The position numbers were made by a program, and so were the translations under genes. Under the pieces are notes generated by a model. That model was not told where the DNA came from, did not search any database, and worked only from the letters and a program-made list of their open reading frames with translations. Below, one piece after another: positions 1-7,107 of a stretch of 24,326 nucleotides of DNA. The first letter of the stretch is position 1; the number at the start of each line of letters is the position of its first letter. The stretch comes from Thiosocius sp965601425 (GTDB lineage: Bacteria > Pseudomonadota > Gammaproteobacteria > Chromatiales > Chromatiaceae), in NCBI GenBank assembly GCA_965601425.1, contig CBFCWF010000032.1, positions 1-24,326 on the forward strand. The letters are read 5' to 3'.

Positions 1-91
1 CTGCGCGAGGCCGCCGCTCGCAAGCGCAGCGCCTGAGTCGCCGCCCGCTTCCTGCGCCGCGCTGCTGCATCGCACCCGTCAGCGGATTCGC

Positions 92-520
92 TCAGCGCCG
101 GCGCGGCGGGCGGTCGTCGGCCTCCGACTGCTCTTTGCGCGCTTGCTCCCTGAGTTCCTCGCTGTGCATGCGGTCGACCGCATTCGACATCGCCTTGGAC
201 TTGCTGTATCGACCTCGCCATTGCGCCTTGCTCATGTCACAGTCACGCTGCGACCGTGAGACGACCTGCTCCTGTTCGGCAATCGCGGCCTGCAGCTTGC
301 TGATGAACACCTGATACTCGAGGATCTGCCCGCCCGAGAGGCCATTGCCGGCAGCGCTGGCATACCGATCGAGATACTCCGCCAGATACTGTTTGAGTTC
401 ATCGAGACGTTGTCGCGCAGCCGCCCGCTGTCGCAGGGATTCCCCGAGTGCGGCTGCCGCCTTGCGCTCTCTGTGAGACGCCAGCTCTTGTATCGGTTTG
501 AAGCGGTCCGATGACGACAT
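92..520 (-). CDS. fliJ: Flagellar export chaperone/coiled-coil protein FliJ
   Basis: FliJ is the cytoplasmic central stalk of the flagellar type III export ATPase. It sits in the FliI hexamer, contacts FlhA and helps recycle export chaperones. The 142-residue product has the usual FliJ length (about 140-150). It is almost entirely charged, Gln/Ala/Leu-rich helix with no Cys-rich or membrane segment, as expected for a two-helix coiled coil. It opens with a typical FliJ start (residues 5-20, DRFKPIQELASHRERKA) and ends in an Arg-rich tail. The ATG at 518-520 directly abuts the fliI stop codon (521-523), so translation is probably coupled. It is the last gene of the fliEFGHIJ unit in this window. 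fliK, often next, is not recognisable in the 91 bases left. Sequence conservation of FliJ is low, so the call rests on architecture plus position. Confidence 0.9.
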   Translation of the reverse strand: MSSSDRFKPIQELASHRERKAAAALGESLRQRAAARQRLDELKQYLAEYLDRYASAAGNGLSGGQILEYQVFISKLQAAIAEQEQVVSRSQRDCDMSKAQWRGRYSKSKAMSNAVDRMHSEELREQARKEQSEADDRPPRRR

Positions 521-1903
521 TTATCCGGGTTCCCCCGGGCCCTGCGCGAGGGGCGCGTCCTGCGGAAACAGCGTCAACAGATCATGCAGGCTGTCCCGGG
601 TACCGAACCGGTTGTGCATGTCCTGGTGCAGGAACTCGCGCAGCGACGGCATCGCGGCAATTGCCAGATCGATCTGTTCGTTCGACCCGGGTTCGTAGGC
701 CCCGACCGAGATCAGGTCCCGGTTCTGCTGATACAGACTATAGAGCTGCTTGAACTCGCGGGCAGCCGCGAGGTGTGGGCGGTCCGCGATCTCGTTCATC
801 GCACGGCTCACCGAGGCCTCGATGTCGATCGCCGGGTAATGGCCGGACTCGGCCAGACGGCGCGACAGCACAATGTGCCCGTCGAGGATCGCACGGGCGG
901 CATCGGCGATCGGGTCGTTCTGATCGTCACCCTCAGCCAGCACCGTGTAAAAAGCGGTAATCGAACCGCCGCCGCGATCGCCGTTGCCGGCGCGCTCCAC
1001 CAGCTGCGGCAGCTTCGCGAACACCGACGGCGGATAGCCCTTGGTCGCCGGCGGCTCGTTGATCGCCAGACCGATCTCCCGCTGTGCCTGGGCAAAGCGT
1101 GTCAACGAATCCATCAGCAACAGCACCTGCCTGCCCTGATCGCGAAAGTACTCGGCAATCGCGGTCGCCAGCATCGCGCCGTGCATGCGCCGCAACGGCG
1201 GCTGGTCGGCCGGGACCGCGACCACGACGGCACGCCGCAGGCCCTCTTCACCGAGAATATTGTCAACGAATTCCTTGACCTCGCGGCCGCGCTCGCCGAT
1301 CAGGCCGACCACGACGACATCCGCATCCGTATAACGGGTCATCATGCCGAGCAGTACCGATTTACCCACACCGGACCCTGCAAACAGGCCGAGGCGCTGC
1401 CCACGTCCGACACTGAGCAGCGCGTTGATGGCCCGGATGCCGACGTCCAGTGGTTCGCGGATCGGCGCACGCGCCAACGGATTGATGTATCCACCATTCA
1501 GCGGCCAGCGGCACTCCGTATGCAACATGCCCCTGCCGTCCAGCGGCCTACCGCTGCCGTCGATGATGCGCCCGAGCAGTTCTTCGCCGACGCTCGCCTC
1601 GCTGACCCGGCCGGTAGGCACGACACGCGCATCCGGCTCGAGGCCGCGGATATCGCCGGTCGGCATCAGGTACAGGCTCTCACCGGAAAAGCCGACCACT
1701 TCGGCCTCGATGCATTCACCCGCACTGTTGATCACGTCACAGCGACCGCCGATCGCGGCGCGGCAGCCGACCGCCTCGAGCGTGAGGCCGACCATGCGTG
1801 TAAGTTTGCCCTCGACGACGAGCCCGCGACCCGCGCCGAGACGATCCCCGAGGCGATGGATCCGGGCCGCCCAGATCGCGTTGCGTTCGAGCTCAGGCGC
1901 CAC
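521..1903 (-). CDS. fliI: Flagellum-specific export ATPase FliI
   Basis: FliI hydrolyses ATP at the cytoplasmic face of the flagellar export gate and belongs to the F1-beta-like ATPase family. With the start chosen here (GTG at 1901-1903) it has 460 residues. An N-terminal barrel region is followed by a Walker A loop AGSGVGKS at about 175-182, a GERGREVKEF segment, the Walker B stretch LLLMDSLTRFAQAQRE and the family motif around KGYPPSVFAKLPQLVERAG. The frame is open upstream to an ATG at 1945. The GTG was preferred because it sits just behind a G-rich ribosome-binding stretch, gives the usual family length and overlaps the fliH end by only 11 bases; the ATG would lie about 50 bases inside fliH. 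It ends in TAA, flush with fliJ. The identity is secure; the exact start is moderately sure. Confidence 0.95.
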   Translation of the reverse strand: MAPELERNAIWAARIHRLGDRLGAGRGLVVEGKLTRMVGLTLEAVGCRAAIGGRCDVINSAGECIEAEVVGFSGESLYLMPTGDIRGLEPDARVVPTGRVSEASVGEELLGRIIDGSGRPLDGRGMLHTECRWPLNGGYINPLARAPIREPLDVGIRAINALLSVGRGQRLGLFAGSGVGKSVLLGMMTRYTDADVVVVGLIGERGREVKEFVDNILGEEGLRRAVVVAVPADQPPLRRMHGAMLATAIAEYFRDQGRQVLLLMDSLTRFAQAQREIGLAINEPPATKGYPPSVFAKLPQLVERAGNGDRGGGSITAFYTVLAEGDDQNDPIADAARAILDGHIVLSRRLAESGHYPAIDIEASVSRAMNEIADRPHLAAAREFKQLYSLYQQNRDLISVGAYEPGSNEQIDLAIAAMPSLREFLHQDMHNRFGTRDSLHDLLTLFPQDAPLAQGPGEPG

Positions 1904-2588
1904 CGTCGTCCGCCCCCCCGCCGTCCTGCACCCGCTCGCCGGCAAGCAAGGGCGCGATCAGACTGCTCAGCCGCGAATCCAGTCGCGCATCGACCTGGGA
2001 TGTATCGGTATGGATACGGCAACCGCCGCGCTGTATCACCGGGTCTTCGACGATCTGCCATTTCTGGTCATGGTCGCCGAGCGTGTAGGCCTCGCGCACC
2101 AGTACCGCATCGTCCGGGTGCAGCACCACGCGCACATTGCGCACGCTGACCGGTAGCACGCCAAGCGCCTCGCGCACCACGCCGACGATCTGAGCCGGGT
2201 CGAGCTTGACCTCCCGGCGGATGAGCTGGCGCACCATATTAATGACCAGCGCGACCACTTCGTCCTCGACCTGCTGGTCGAGTTGTTCGAACGGCCGGTC
2301 GAGCACGCCGATGATCTGATCGAGCCGTTCGACGCGCTCGCGGACCTGCGCCCTGCCCTCCTCCAGCCCTTCGCGGTGACCGAAGGCCTGCCCCTCCCTG
2401 CGGCCCTGCTCGAATCCCTCGCCATGCGCCGCCTGCTGAATCTGGTCGAGCTGTGCGGCGGTGAGCAGACCGCCCGCCTCCTCGATCGGTGTTTCGCCGT
2501 GGCGCTGCACATGCGGCGGCTGCCACTGCGTGACCGTCACGTCTTCTGCGCGGAGGATCTGCACGCCGGTTTTCTTGCGCTTGTCCAT
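1893..2588 (-). CDS. fliH: Flagellar assembly protein FliH (negative regulator of FliI)
   Basis: FliH is the peripheral stator of the export ATPase; a dimer binds FliI, restrains its activity and tethers it to the C-ring. The 231-residue product has the diagnostic FliH layout. A short N-terminal part carries Trp22, thought in the family to dock on the export gate or C-ring. It is followed by a run of closely spaced glycines (GxxxG-type repeats, residues about 56-78) with charged residues between, then a long helix and a C-terminal alpha/beta domain of the FliH/V-ATPase E-subunit type (roughly 100-215). The tail is Gly/Asp-rich. ATG at 2586-2588; only 6 bases separate it from the fliG stop, and its 3' end overlaps the fliI start. 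It probably depends on the same transcript as fliE. Confidence 0.92.
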   Translation of the reverse strand: MDKRKKTGVQILRAEDVTVTQWQPPHVQRHGETPIEEAGGLLTAAQLDQIQQAAHGEGFEQGRREGQAFGHREGLEEGRAQVRERVERLDQIIGVLDRPFEQLDQQVEDEVVALVINMVRQLIRREVKLDPAQIVGVVREALGVLPVSVRNVRVVLHPDDAVLVREAYTLGDHDQKWQIVEDPVIQRGGCRIHTDTSQVDARLDSRLSSLIAPLLAGERVQDGGGADDGGA

Positions 2589-2594
2589 CCGTGG

Positions 2595-3260
2595 CTAGAT
2601 AAACTCTTCGCTGCCGCTGCCACCGAGATTGATCTCACCGGCATCGGACAGCCGGCGGGCGACGGTAAGGATCTCCTTCTGCGAGTTCTCGACATCGCTG
2701 AGTTTGGCCGGCGGCGCCGCCTCGAGATCGTCTTTGAGCATCTCGGCTGCGCGCGAGGACATGTTCTTGAAGATCTTCTCGCGCAGCGGCTCGGGCGCCC
2801 CGCGCAGCGCCAGCAGCAGCTGGTCCGAAGATATCTCGCGCAGCAGGGTCTGCATCCCGCGATCGTCGACGTCGATCAGGTTCTCGAACACGAACATATT
2901 GTCCTGAATCTGCTGTGACAGCTCGTCATCCGCCTCGTTGATCTGCTCGATCACCTTGCTCTCCACCGTCCCATCGACGAAGTTCAGGATGTCCGCGGCC
3001 TTCTTGACCCCACCGAGCGCGGACGACTTGACGTTGGAACCGCCGGAGAACTGCTTCTCGAGAATCTCGTCGAGTTCCTGCAGCGCATTGGGCTGGATCC
3101 CGTCGAGCGTGGCGACCCGCATGATGACATCGGTGCGGACGCGCTCCGGAAACTCCGCGAGCACACCCGCGGCTTGGTCCGGGTCCAGGAAGGACATCAC
3201 GATCGCTATGATCTGCGGATGCTCGAGGCGTATCAGTTCGGCCACCGCGCGCGAGTCCAT
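2595..3260 (-). CDS. fliG: FliG middle and C-terminal fragment (ARM-M/ARM-C, torque domain)
   Basis: This is the 221-residue remainder after the amber codon if translation restarts at the first ATG (3258-3260), 28 codons downstream of the stop. It holds the EHPQ motif (residues about 13-16), the Gly-Gly linker region, the MFVFENLIDVDDRGMQTLL segment and the charged torque helix (LREKIFKNMSSRAAEMLKDD), all intact, and ends in the EEFI tail. The bases before the ATG give only a weak ribosome-binding match (GGAG about 12 bases upstream), so efficient independent expression is doubtful. The intact torque residues suggest that any inactivation is recent. Confidence 0.5.
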   Translation of the reverse strand: MDSRAVAELIRLEHPQIIAIVMSFLDPDQAAGVLAEFPERVRTDVIMRVATLDGIQPNALQELDEILEKQFSGGSNVKSSALGGVKKAADILNFVDGTVESKVIEQINEADDELSQQIQDNMFVFENLIDVDDRGMQTLLREISSDQLLLALRGAPEPLREKIFKNMSSRAAEMLKDDLEAAPPAKLSDVENSQKEILTVARRLSDAGEINLGGSGSEEFI

Positions 3261-3344
3261 CCACTTGAGCTGCTCCAGGCCCTTGCTGTTGCGGCCGAGC
3301 AGGATGCGGTCGATGATGCCGCTGGCCTTGTCCGCCCCCAGCGC

Positions 3345-3347
3345 CTA
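3345..3347 (-). other. In-frame amber (TAG) codon inside fliG
   Basis: The plus strand reads CTA here, which is TAG in the fliG frame at codon 92. The next base on the coding strand is G. TAG is used as an ordinary terminal stop elsewhere in this window (fliG's own end, rpsF and the 58-residue peptide gene), which argues against general reassignment of this codon. Confidence 0.95.
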
Positions 3348-3620
3348 GGTCAGCATGTTGCGGATGTATTCGTCCGACCCCATGCCGAGCGACGTCTGCT
3401 CGCCGATCGCGTCGACGAACTTCTGCATGACCAGTTCCATCTGCGAATTGGTGACATTGCTCAGTCCGGCCATCGCCAGTCCGATCTCCTGAACCTCCTT
3501 CGGTCCCATGTGGCGCAGGATTTCGGCCGCATGCTGCTCACCGAGTCCGAGCATCAACAACGCTGAGCGCTCCACTCCGCTGAGCGCCCTGAGGACCTGT
3601 GCATCTGCACTCTGCTCCAT
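3345..3620 (-). CDS. fliG: FliG N-terminal fragment (FliF-binding domain), ends at amber codon
   Basis: This is the 91-residue product expected if the TAG at 3345-3347 terminates translation. It covers the FliG N-terminal domain: an ALSGVERSALLMLGLGEQHAA helix pair, the HMGPKEVQEIGLAMA segment, and the MGSDEYIRNMLT end. In the family this domain binds the C-terminal tail of FliF, the gene immediately upstream, so the fragment might still bind FliF but would lack all C-ring and torque functions. It starts at ATG 3618-3620, one base after the fliF stop. Confidence 0.6.
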   Translation of the reverse strand: MEQSADAQVLRALSGVERSALLMLGLGEQHAAEILRHMGPKEVQEIGLAMAGLSNVTNSQMELVMQKFVDAIGEQTSLGMGSDEYIRNMLT

Positions 3621-3621
3621 A

Positions 3622-5304
3622 TCAGGCCGCTTCTTCGCTCATCCAGGTCTTCACCAACTGCGCGACCCGTTTCGGGTCCTCGTCCACGAGCTGGCGCGCC
3701 GCGTCCATGATGTTCTCGTAGCGCGCGCCACCGGGCAGCTGCAGCGGCTGTCCGTCGCTGCCGAGCAATGGGTCTTGCGCCGCTGACCCGCCCGCCTCTG
3801 TCGAGCCCATCGGACCTTCGACCCGCGCGGGCTCGACGTCGGAACCACCGGCCAGCTCGGCGGGGCTCGCGGTCAGGCGACGCAGGGTCGGCTTCAATAC
3901 GAATAGGATCAGCAACAGCACCAGGACCAGACCGCCGACCTGCTTGACCAGTTCGGTGAACCAGTCCTGTTCCCAGAGCGGCACCTCGGGCAGCTCCGCG
4001 ACCGGCTCAGGGTTCAGGAAGGAGCTGTTCATGACCCGCACACTGTCGCCGCGGCGCGCATCGAACCCGACCGCTTCGCGCACCAACTCAGTCAGCCGCT
4101 CGATTTCTTCCGGGGTACGCTCGCGCATGCTGACGCTGCCGTCTTCCGCGGTCGTGGCGATGTCGTCGACCACCACGGCGACCGACAGACGGCGCAGTGA
4201 AATCGGCGACATCCGGGTATGGCTGATGACGCGGTCGAGCTCATAATTGCGGGTCGACTGACGGCTGGCGTTGATCGTGGTCTCCGGCTCCTCTGGGCCT
4301 TCCTCCGCGTTTTCCGGCGCGTTGCCCGCTGCAGGCGGCTGGTTCGCCAGCGCACCCGGCACACCACCACCGGCCCCGAGGCCACGGCTCTTTTCCTCGT
4401 TGAGCTGCTCGCTGCGCAGCGCCGGCTGATCCGGGTCGTAGCGTTCCTGCGTCTCCTCGGTCACGGTGAAATCGACGTCTGCGGCAACCTGCGCCCGCAC
4501 CTTGTCGCGGCCCACGATTGGGGCAAGCAGGTCTTCGATGCGTGCGCGGTAGTGCTCTTCGATGCGCCGCGTATGCTCGAACTGGTTGGCCGAGAGCTTC
4601 AGTTCGCGGCTCTCCTGTTCGTCGCTAAGCAGCCTGCCCTTTTGATCGATCACGGCCACGCGACCAGGTTCGAGTTCCGGGATACTGGATGCGACCAGAT
4701 GCACGATGGCCTCGACCTGTGCCGCTTCGAGCGCGCGGCCATTGTGCAGACGCAGTGTCACCGACGCACTCGGCGGCTGACGTTTTCGAACGAACACCGA
4801 CTGCTTTGGGATGGCCAGATGGACCCGAGCGCTCTGCACCGAGCCGATGGTCGCGATGGTACGTGCCAGTTCGCCCTGCAGGGCCTGCTGATAGCGCGCC
4901 CGTTCGACGACCTGGCTGGTACCGAAGCCGGTATCCTGCTGCAACAGCTCGAAACCCATGCCGGCACCGTTCGGCAGCCCCTGGCCGGCCAACTGCATAC
5001 GGATCTCTTTCAGTTTGGCGGACGGGACCATCACCATCCCGCTGGCCTCGTCGATCCGGAAATCCGCCCCGGCCTGGCGCAGTGCCTCCATCACCTCGCT
5101 CGCGTCTTTCTCCGCCAGGCTCCCATACAGCGGCGTGTAGCTCGGCGACTGGGACCAGAGCACGACCGCAACCCCGAGCGCCACGCTGGCTGCGATGCCG
5201 ACCATCACGGCCAGCTGGCGCAACCAGGGATTGTCCGTGATCGCACCCACGCCCACGCCCGGATCCGCCGCCGGAAGATTCTTCAGATTTGCCGCATCCG
5301 CCAT
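3622..5304 (-). CDS. fliF: Flagellar MS-ring protein FliF
   Basis: FliF forms the MS-ring in the inner membrane, the base on which the rod, export gate and C-ring are built. The product has 560 residues, normal for the family. A cytoplasmic N-terminus is followed by transmembrane helix 1 (about 31-50). Next comes the periplasmic ring-building region related to YscJ secretin-ring lipoproteins, with the conserved YTPLYGSL, GMGFELLQ and RARVHLAIPK stretches. A low-complexity, acidic Pro/Ala insert (around 310-350) precedes transmembrane helix 2 (about 457-470). The C-terminal cytoplasmic tail ends in the FliG-binding segment (residues about 529-556, NIMDAARQLVDEDPKRVAQL). ATG at 5302-5304. The fliF stop lies one base before the fliG start. 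The FliG-binding tail is intact although fliG is interrupted. Confidence 0.97.
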   Translation of the reverse strand: MADAANLKNLPAADPGVGVGAITDNPWLRQLAVMVGIAASVALGVAVVLWSQSPSYTPLYGSLAEKDASEVMEALRQAGADFRIDEASGMVMVPSAKLKEIRMQLAGQGLPNGAGMGFELLQQDTGFGTSQVVERARYQQALQGELARTIATIGSVQSARVHLAIPKQSVFVRKRQPPSASVTLRLHNGRALEAAQVEAIVHLVASSIPELEPGRVAVIDQKGRLLSDEQESRELKLSANQFEHTRRIEEHYRARIEDLLAPIVGRDKVRAQVAADVDFTVTEETQERYDPDQPALRSEQLNEEKSRGLGAGGGVPGALANQPPAAGNAPENAEEGPEEPETTINASRQSTRNYELDRVISHTRMSPISLRRLSVAVVVDDIATTAEDGSVSMRERTPEEIERLTELVREAVGFDARRGDSVRVMNSSFLNPEPVAELPEVPLWEQDWFTELVKQVGGLVLVLLLILFVLKPTLRRLTASPAELAGGSDVEPARVEGPMGSTEAGGSAAQDPLLGSDGQPLQLPGGARYENIMDAARQLVDEDPKRVAQLVKTWMSEEAA

Positions 5305-5345
5305 GTCTTTGACCTATCCCTCAGCCGCCTCGTCCGACGCCGCAA

Positions 5346-5660
5346 TCAGACCGGCATGTTCATGACGTCCTTGTAGGCGTCGACCAGCTTGTTGCGCACC
5401 TCGACCATGGCCTGAAAGGAGACGCTGGATTTCTGTGCCGCGATCATCACCTCGGCCAGATCGAGTCCCTCGCGGCCCTGCTCGAAGGCGGTACGCAGGG
5501 AATTCGCCTGCTGCTGGGTCGCATTGACCGAATCGATTGAGCGCTTGAGCAAGTCGCCGAATTCGTTTGACGGGGACTCCTCGATACCCGTCCCACTGGC
5601 TGCCTGGGCGCGAACGACGCGCATCTGGGCCAAGACCTGGTTGATTTCCGGAGTGCTCAT
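5346..5660 (-). CDS. fliE: Flagellar hook-basal body complex protein FliE
   Basis: FliE is the small adaptor joining the MS-ring to the proximal rod and is one of the first proteins exported through the flagellar gate. The product has 104 residues, the family's usual size. Its conserved C-terminal half runs from about residue 33: FGDLLKRSIDSVN, then the LAEVMIAAQKSSVSFQAMVEVRNKLVDAY signature (residues 68-96) and a final MNMPV. The open frame runs upstream past the fleR stop, but the ATG at 5658-5660 is the right start: it gives the family length and is preceded by a purine-rich AGGACAGAGA stretch. A sigma-54 promoter lies about 60 bases upstream. It is the first gene of the fliEFGHIJ unit; fliF follows after 41 bases. 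Confidence 0.96.
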   Translation of the reverse strand: MSTPEINQVLAQMRVVRAQAASGTGIEESPSNEFGDLLKRSIDSVNATQQQANSLRTAFEQGREGLDLAEVMIAAQKSSVSFQAMVEVRNKLVDAYKDVMNMPV

Positions 5661-5720
5661 GGTCTCTGTCCTATAGTTTTGATCGGTTTTCTGACACGCA
5701 ATCGCTGCCCCTGCGGACTT

Positions 5721-5737
5721 TGCACTTTTCGCGCCAA
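5721..5737 (-). promoter_or_regulatory. Sigma-54 (-24/-12) promoter of the fliE operon
   Basis: Read on the minus strand the site is TTGGCGCG-AAAA-GTGCA, close to the consensus YTGGCACG-N4-TTGCW. The invariant GG is at 5735-5734 and the GC at 5723-5722, separated by exactly 10 bases. The predicted start is near 5711, leaving a roughly 50-base leader before the fliE ATG. It begins only three bases after the fleR stop codon. By family logic FleR, encoded immediately upstream, would be its activator. Confidence 0.8.
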
Positions 5738-5739
5738 AA

Positions 5740-7107
5740 TCAATGTCGGGGAATCGACACCCCGGCCTCGCGCAGCTTCTGCAGCTTGTAACGCAGCGTC
5801 CGGGGGCTGATGCCGAGGATCTCGGCGGCCTGCTTGCGGCTACCGCGACCGCTGCGCAGCGCATCGAGAATCATCTGCTCCTCGACGTTGCGCAGGTCGT
5901 CGGTCAGACGGCCCTTGCCGGTCGGCTCGTTCCCTGCGTCGGTCGACGCCGCGGCCGAAGACGCCGGGGCGAAGTCACCGTCCAGGGTCTCGAAGTGGAT
6001 GTCGGAGGCTGCGATACGGTTACCGTCACACAGGATCAGTGCACGCTGCATCAGGTTGTCAAGCTCGCGGACATTGCCTGGCCACGCGTGCGAAACCAGG
6101 CTGGCCTCCGCCTCGGGATCGAGCGGCGGCATGGTCTCGCCACTGCGCAGATGGCGTTCCATGAGGTGGCGCGCCAGCGGCAGGATATCGCGTGGCCGTT
6201 CGCGCAGCGGCGGCAGCGTCACCGGGAAAACGTTCAGACGGTAGAACAGATCTTCGCGGAATCGCCCCGCGGCGACCTCTTCGCGCAAGTGACGATTCGA
6301 GGTGGCCAGCACGCGCACGTCGAGCTGTATCACATCGCGTCCGCCCAGTCGCTCCACCTCGCGCTCCTGCAACACCCGCAGCAGCTTTGCCTGCAGCGCC
6401 AGACTCATCTCCGAAATCTCGTCGAGCAGCAGCGTGCCACCCTGGGCCTGCTCGAATTTCCCGGCACTGGCCCGGATCGCGCCGGTGAAGGCACCCTTTT
6501 CATAGCCAAACAACACGGCCTCGAGCATGTTCTCGGGGATCGCCGCGCAGTTGATCGCGACGAAGGCACCGTCGGCGCGGTACGAACGACAGTGGATGTA
6601 ACGCGCCAGCACCTCTTTACCGGTACCCGACTCGCCACCGATCATCACGGTCGCGTCGCTGGCCGCCACACGGTTCGCGAGTTCGACGAGTTCGCGCGTG
6701 CGCAGGTCCTCGGCGATCATTCGCCCGTCCTCGTGGTGCCGCTGCGGCAGGTAACGCTCGACCTTCTGCAGCAGGTCGTTCACCTCGAAAGGCTTGGCCA
6801 GGTAGTCGACCGCACCCAGCTTCATCGCCTCAACCGCCTGCTCTACCGTCCCGTAGGCGGTCATTACCAGGACCGGCAGCTCCTGGAAACGCGCACGCAG
6901 GTTGCGCAGCAGGGCACGTCCGTCCATCGGGCGCATCTGCACGTCGGTCAGCACCATGTCGATGCTGTCGCGGTCGAGTCGGGCCAGCGCCTGCTCACCA
7001 TCCGTCGCGGTCAGCACCTCGTAGCCGGAGAGCATCAGCGTATCGCTCAAGGCCTGCGCCAACGCGCTGTCGTCTTCCACTACCAAAATGCGCGATGGAT
7101 TGATCAC
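5740..7107 (-). CDS. fleR: Sigma-54-dependent flagellar response regulator FleR (FlrC-like)
   Basis: FleR is the NtrC-type response regulator that, once phosphorylated by FleS, drives sigma-54 transcription of hook/basal-body genes. The 455-residue product has three domains. The receiver (1-120) has an acidic pocket E11/D12/D13, phospho-acceptor D55, T83 and K105. The AAA+ domain has Walker A GESGTGKE at 158-165 and the sigma-54 contact loop GAFTGA at 205-210. The C-terminal Fis-type helix-turn-helix includes QAAEILGISPRTLRYKLQKL (near residues 425-445). The start is GTG at 7105-7107, overlapping the fleS stop by four bases (GTGA) and preceded by a GAGGGAG ribosome-binding site inside fleS, so the two genes are translationally coupled. 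All catalytic residues look intact. Confidence 0.94.
   Translation of the reverse strand: MINPSRILVVEDDSALAQALSDTLMLSGYEVLTATDGEQALARLDRDSIDMVLTDVQMRPMDGRALLRNLRARFQELPVLVMTAYGTVEQAVEAMKLGAVDYLAKPFEVNDLLQKVERYLPQRHHEDGRMIAEDLRTRELVELANRVAASDATVMIGGESGTGKEVLARYIHCRSYRADGAFVAINCAAIPENMLEAVLFGYEKGAFTGAIRASAGKFEQAQGGTLLLDEISEMSLALQAKLLRVLQEREVERLGGRDVIQLDVRVLATSNRHLREEVAAGRFREDLFYRLNVFPVTLPPLRERPRDILPLARHLMERHLRSGETMPPLDPEAEASLVSHAWPGNVRELDNLMQRALILCDGNRIAASDIHFETLDGDFAPASSAAASTDAGNEPTGKGRLTDDLRNVEEQMILDALRSGRGSRKQAAEILGISPRTLRYKLQKLREAGVSIPRH

Larger units (their letters stand above)
2595..3620 (-). pseudogene. fliG: fliG (flagellar motor switch protein) interrupted by an in-frame amber codon
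   Basis: FliG links the FliF ring to the C-ring and carries the torque helix that meets the MotA stator. The whole frame from ATG 3618-3620 to the terminal TAG 2595-2597 is open and colinear with FliG (342 codons, normal size) except for one TAG at codon 92 (3345-3347). Both sides align in the same frame: the upstream part ends IRNMLT, and the codons after TAG read ALGADKASGIIDRILLG, continuing into the EHPQ region. No frameshift or missing codon is present. The stop falls where other FliG proteins commonly have Lys in an LxKALG-like stretch, so a single base change (AAG to TAG, or CAG to TAG) explains it. It sits 1 base from the fliF stop and 6 bases before fliH. It could be a recent nonsense mutation, a base-calling error, or read-through. 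Confidence 0.85.

Noticed and set aside
1..36. Plus-strand frame ending LREAAARKRSA at a TGA (34-36), possible 3' end of a convergent gene
   Set aside because: Only eleven codons are visible, with no recognisable family; any GC-rich edge could give this.
3345..3347. TAG in fliG as a pyrrolysine codon
   Set aside because: TAG ends at least three genes normally here, nothing in the window suggests pyrrolysine machinery, and a FliG lysine position changed by one base is a simpler explanation.
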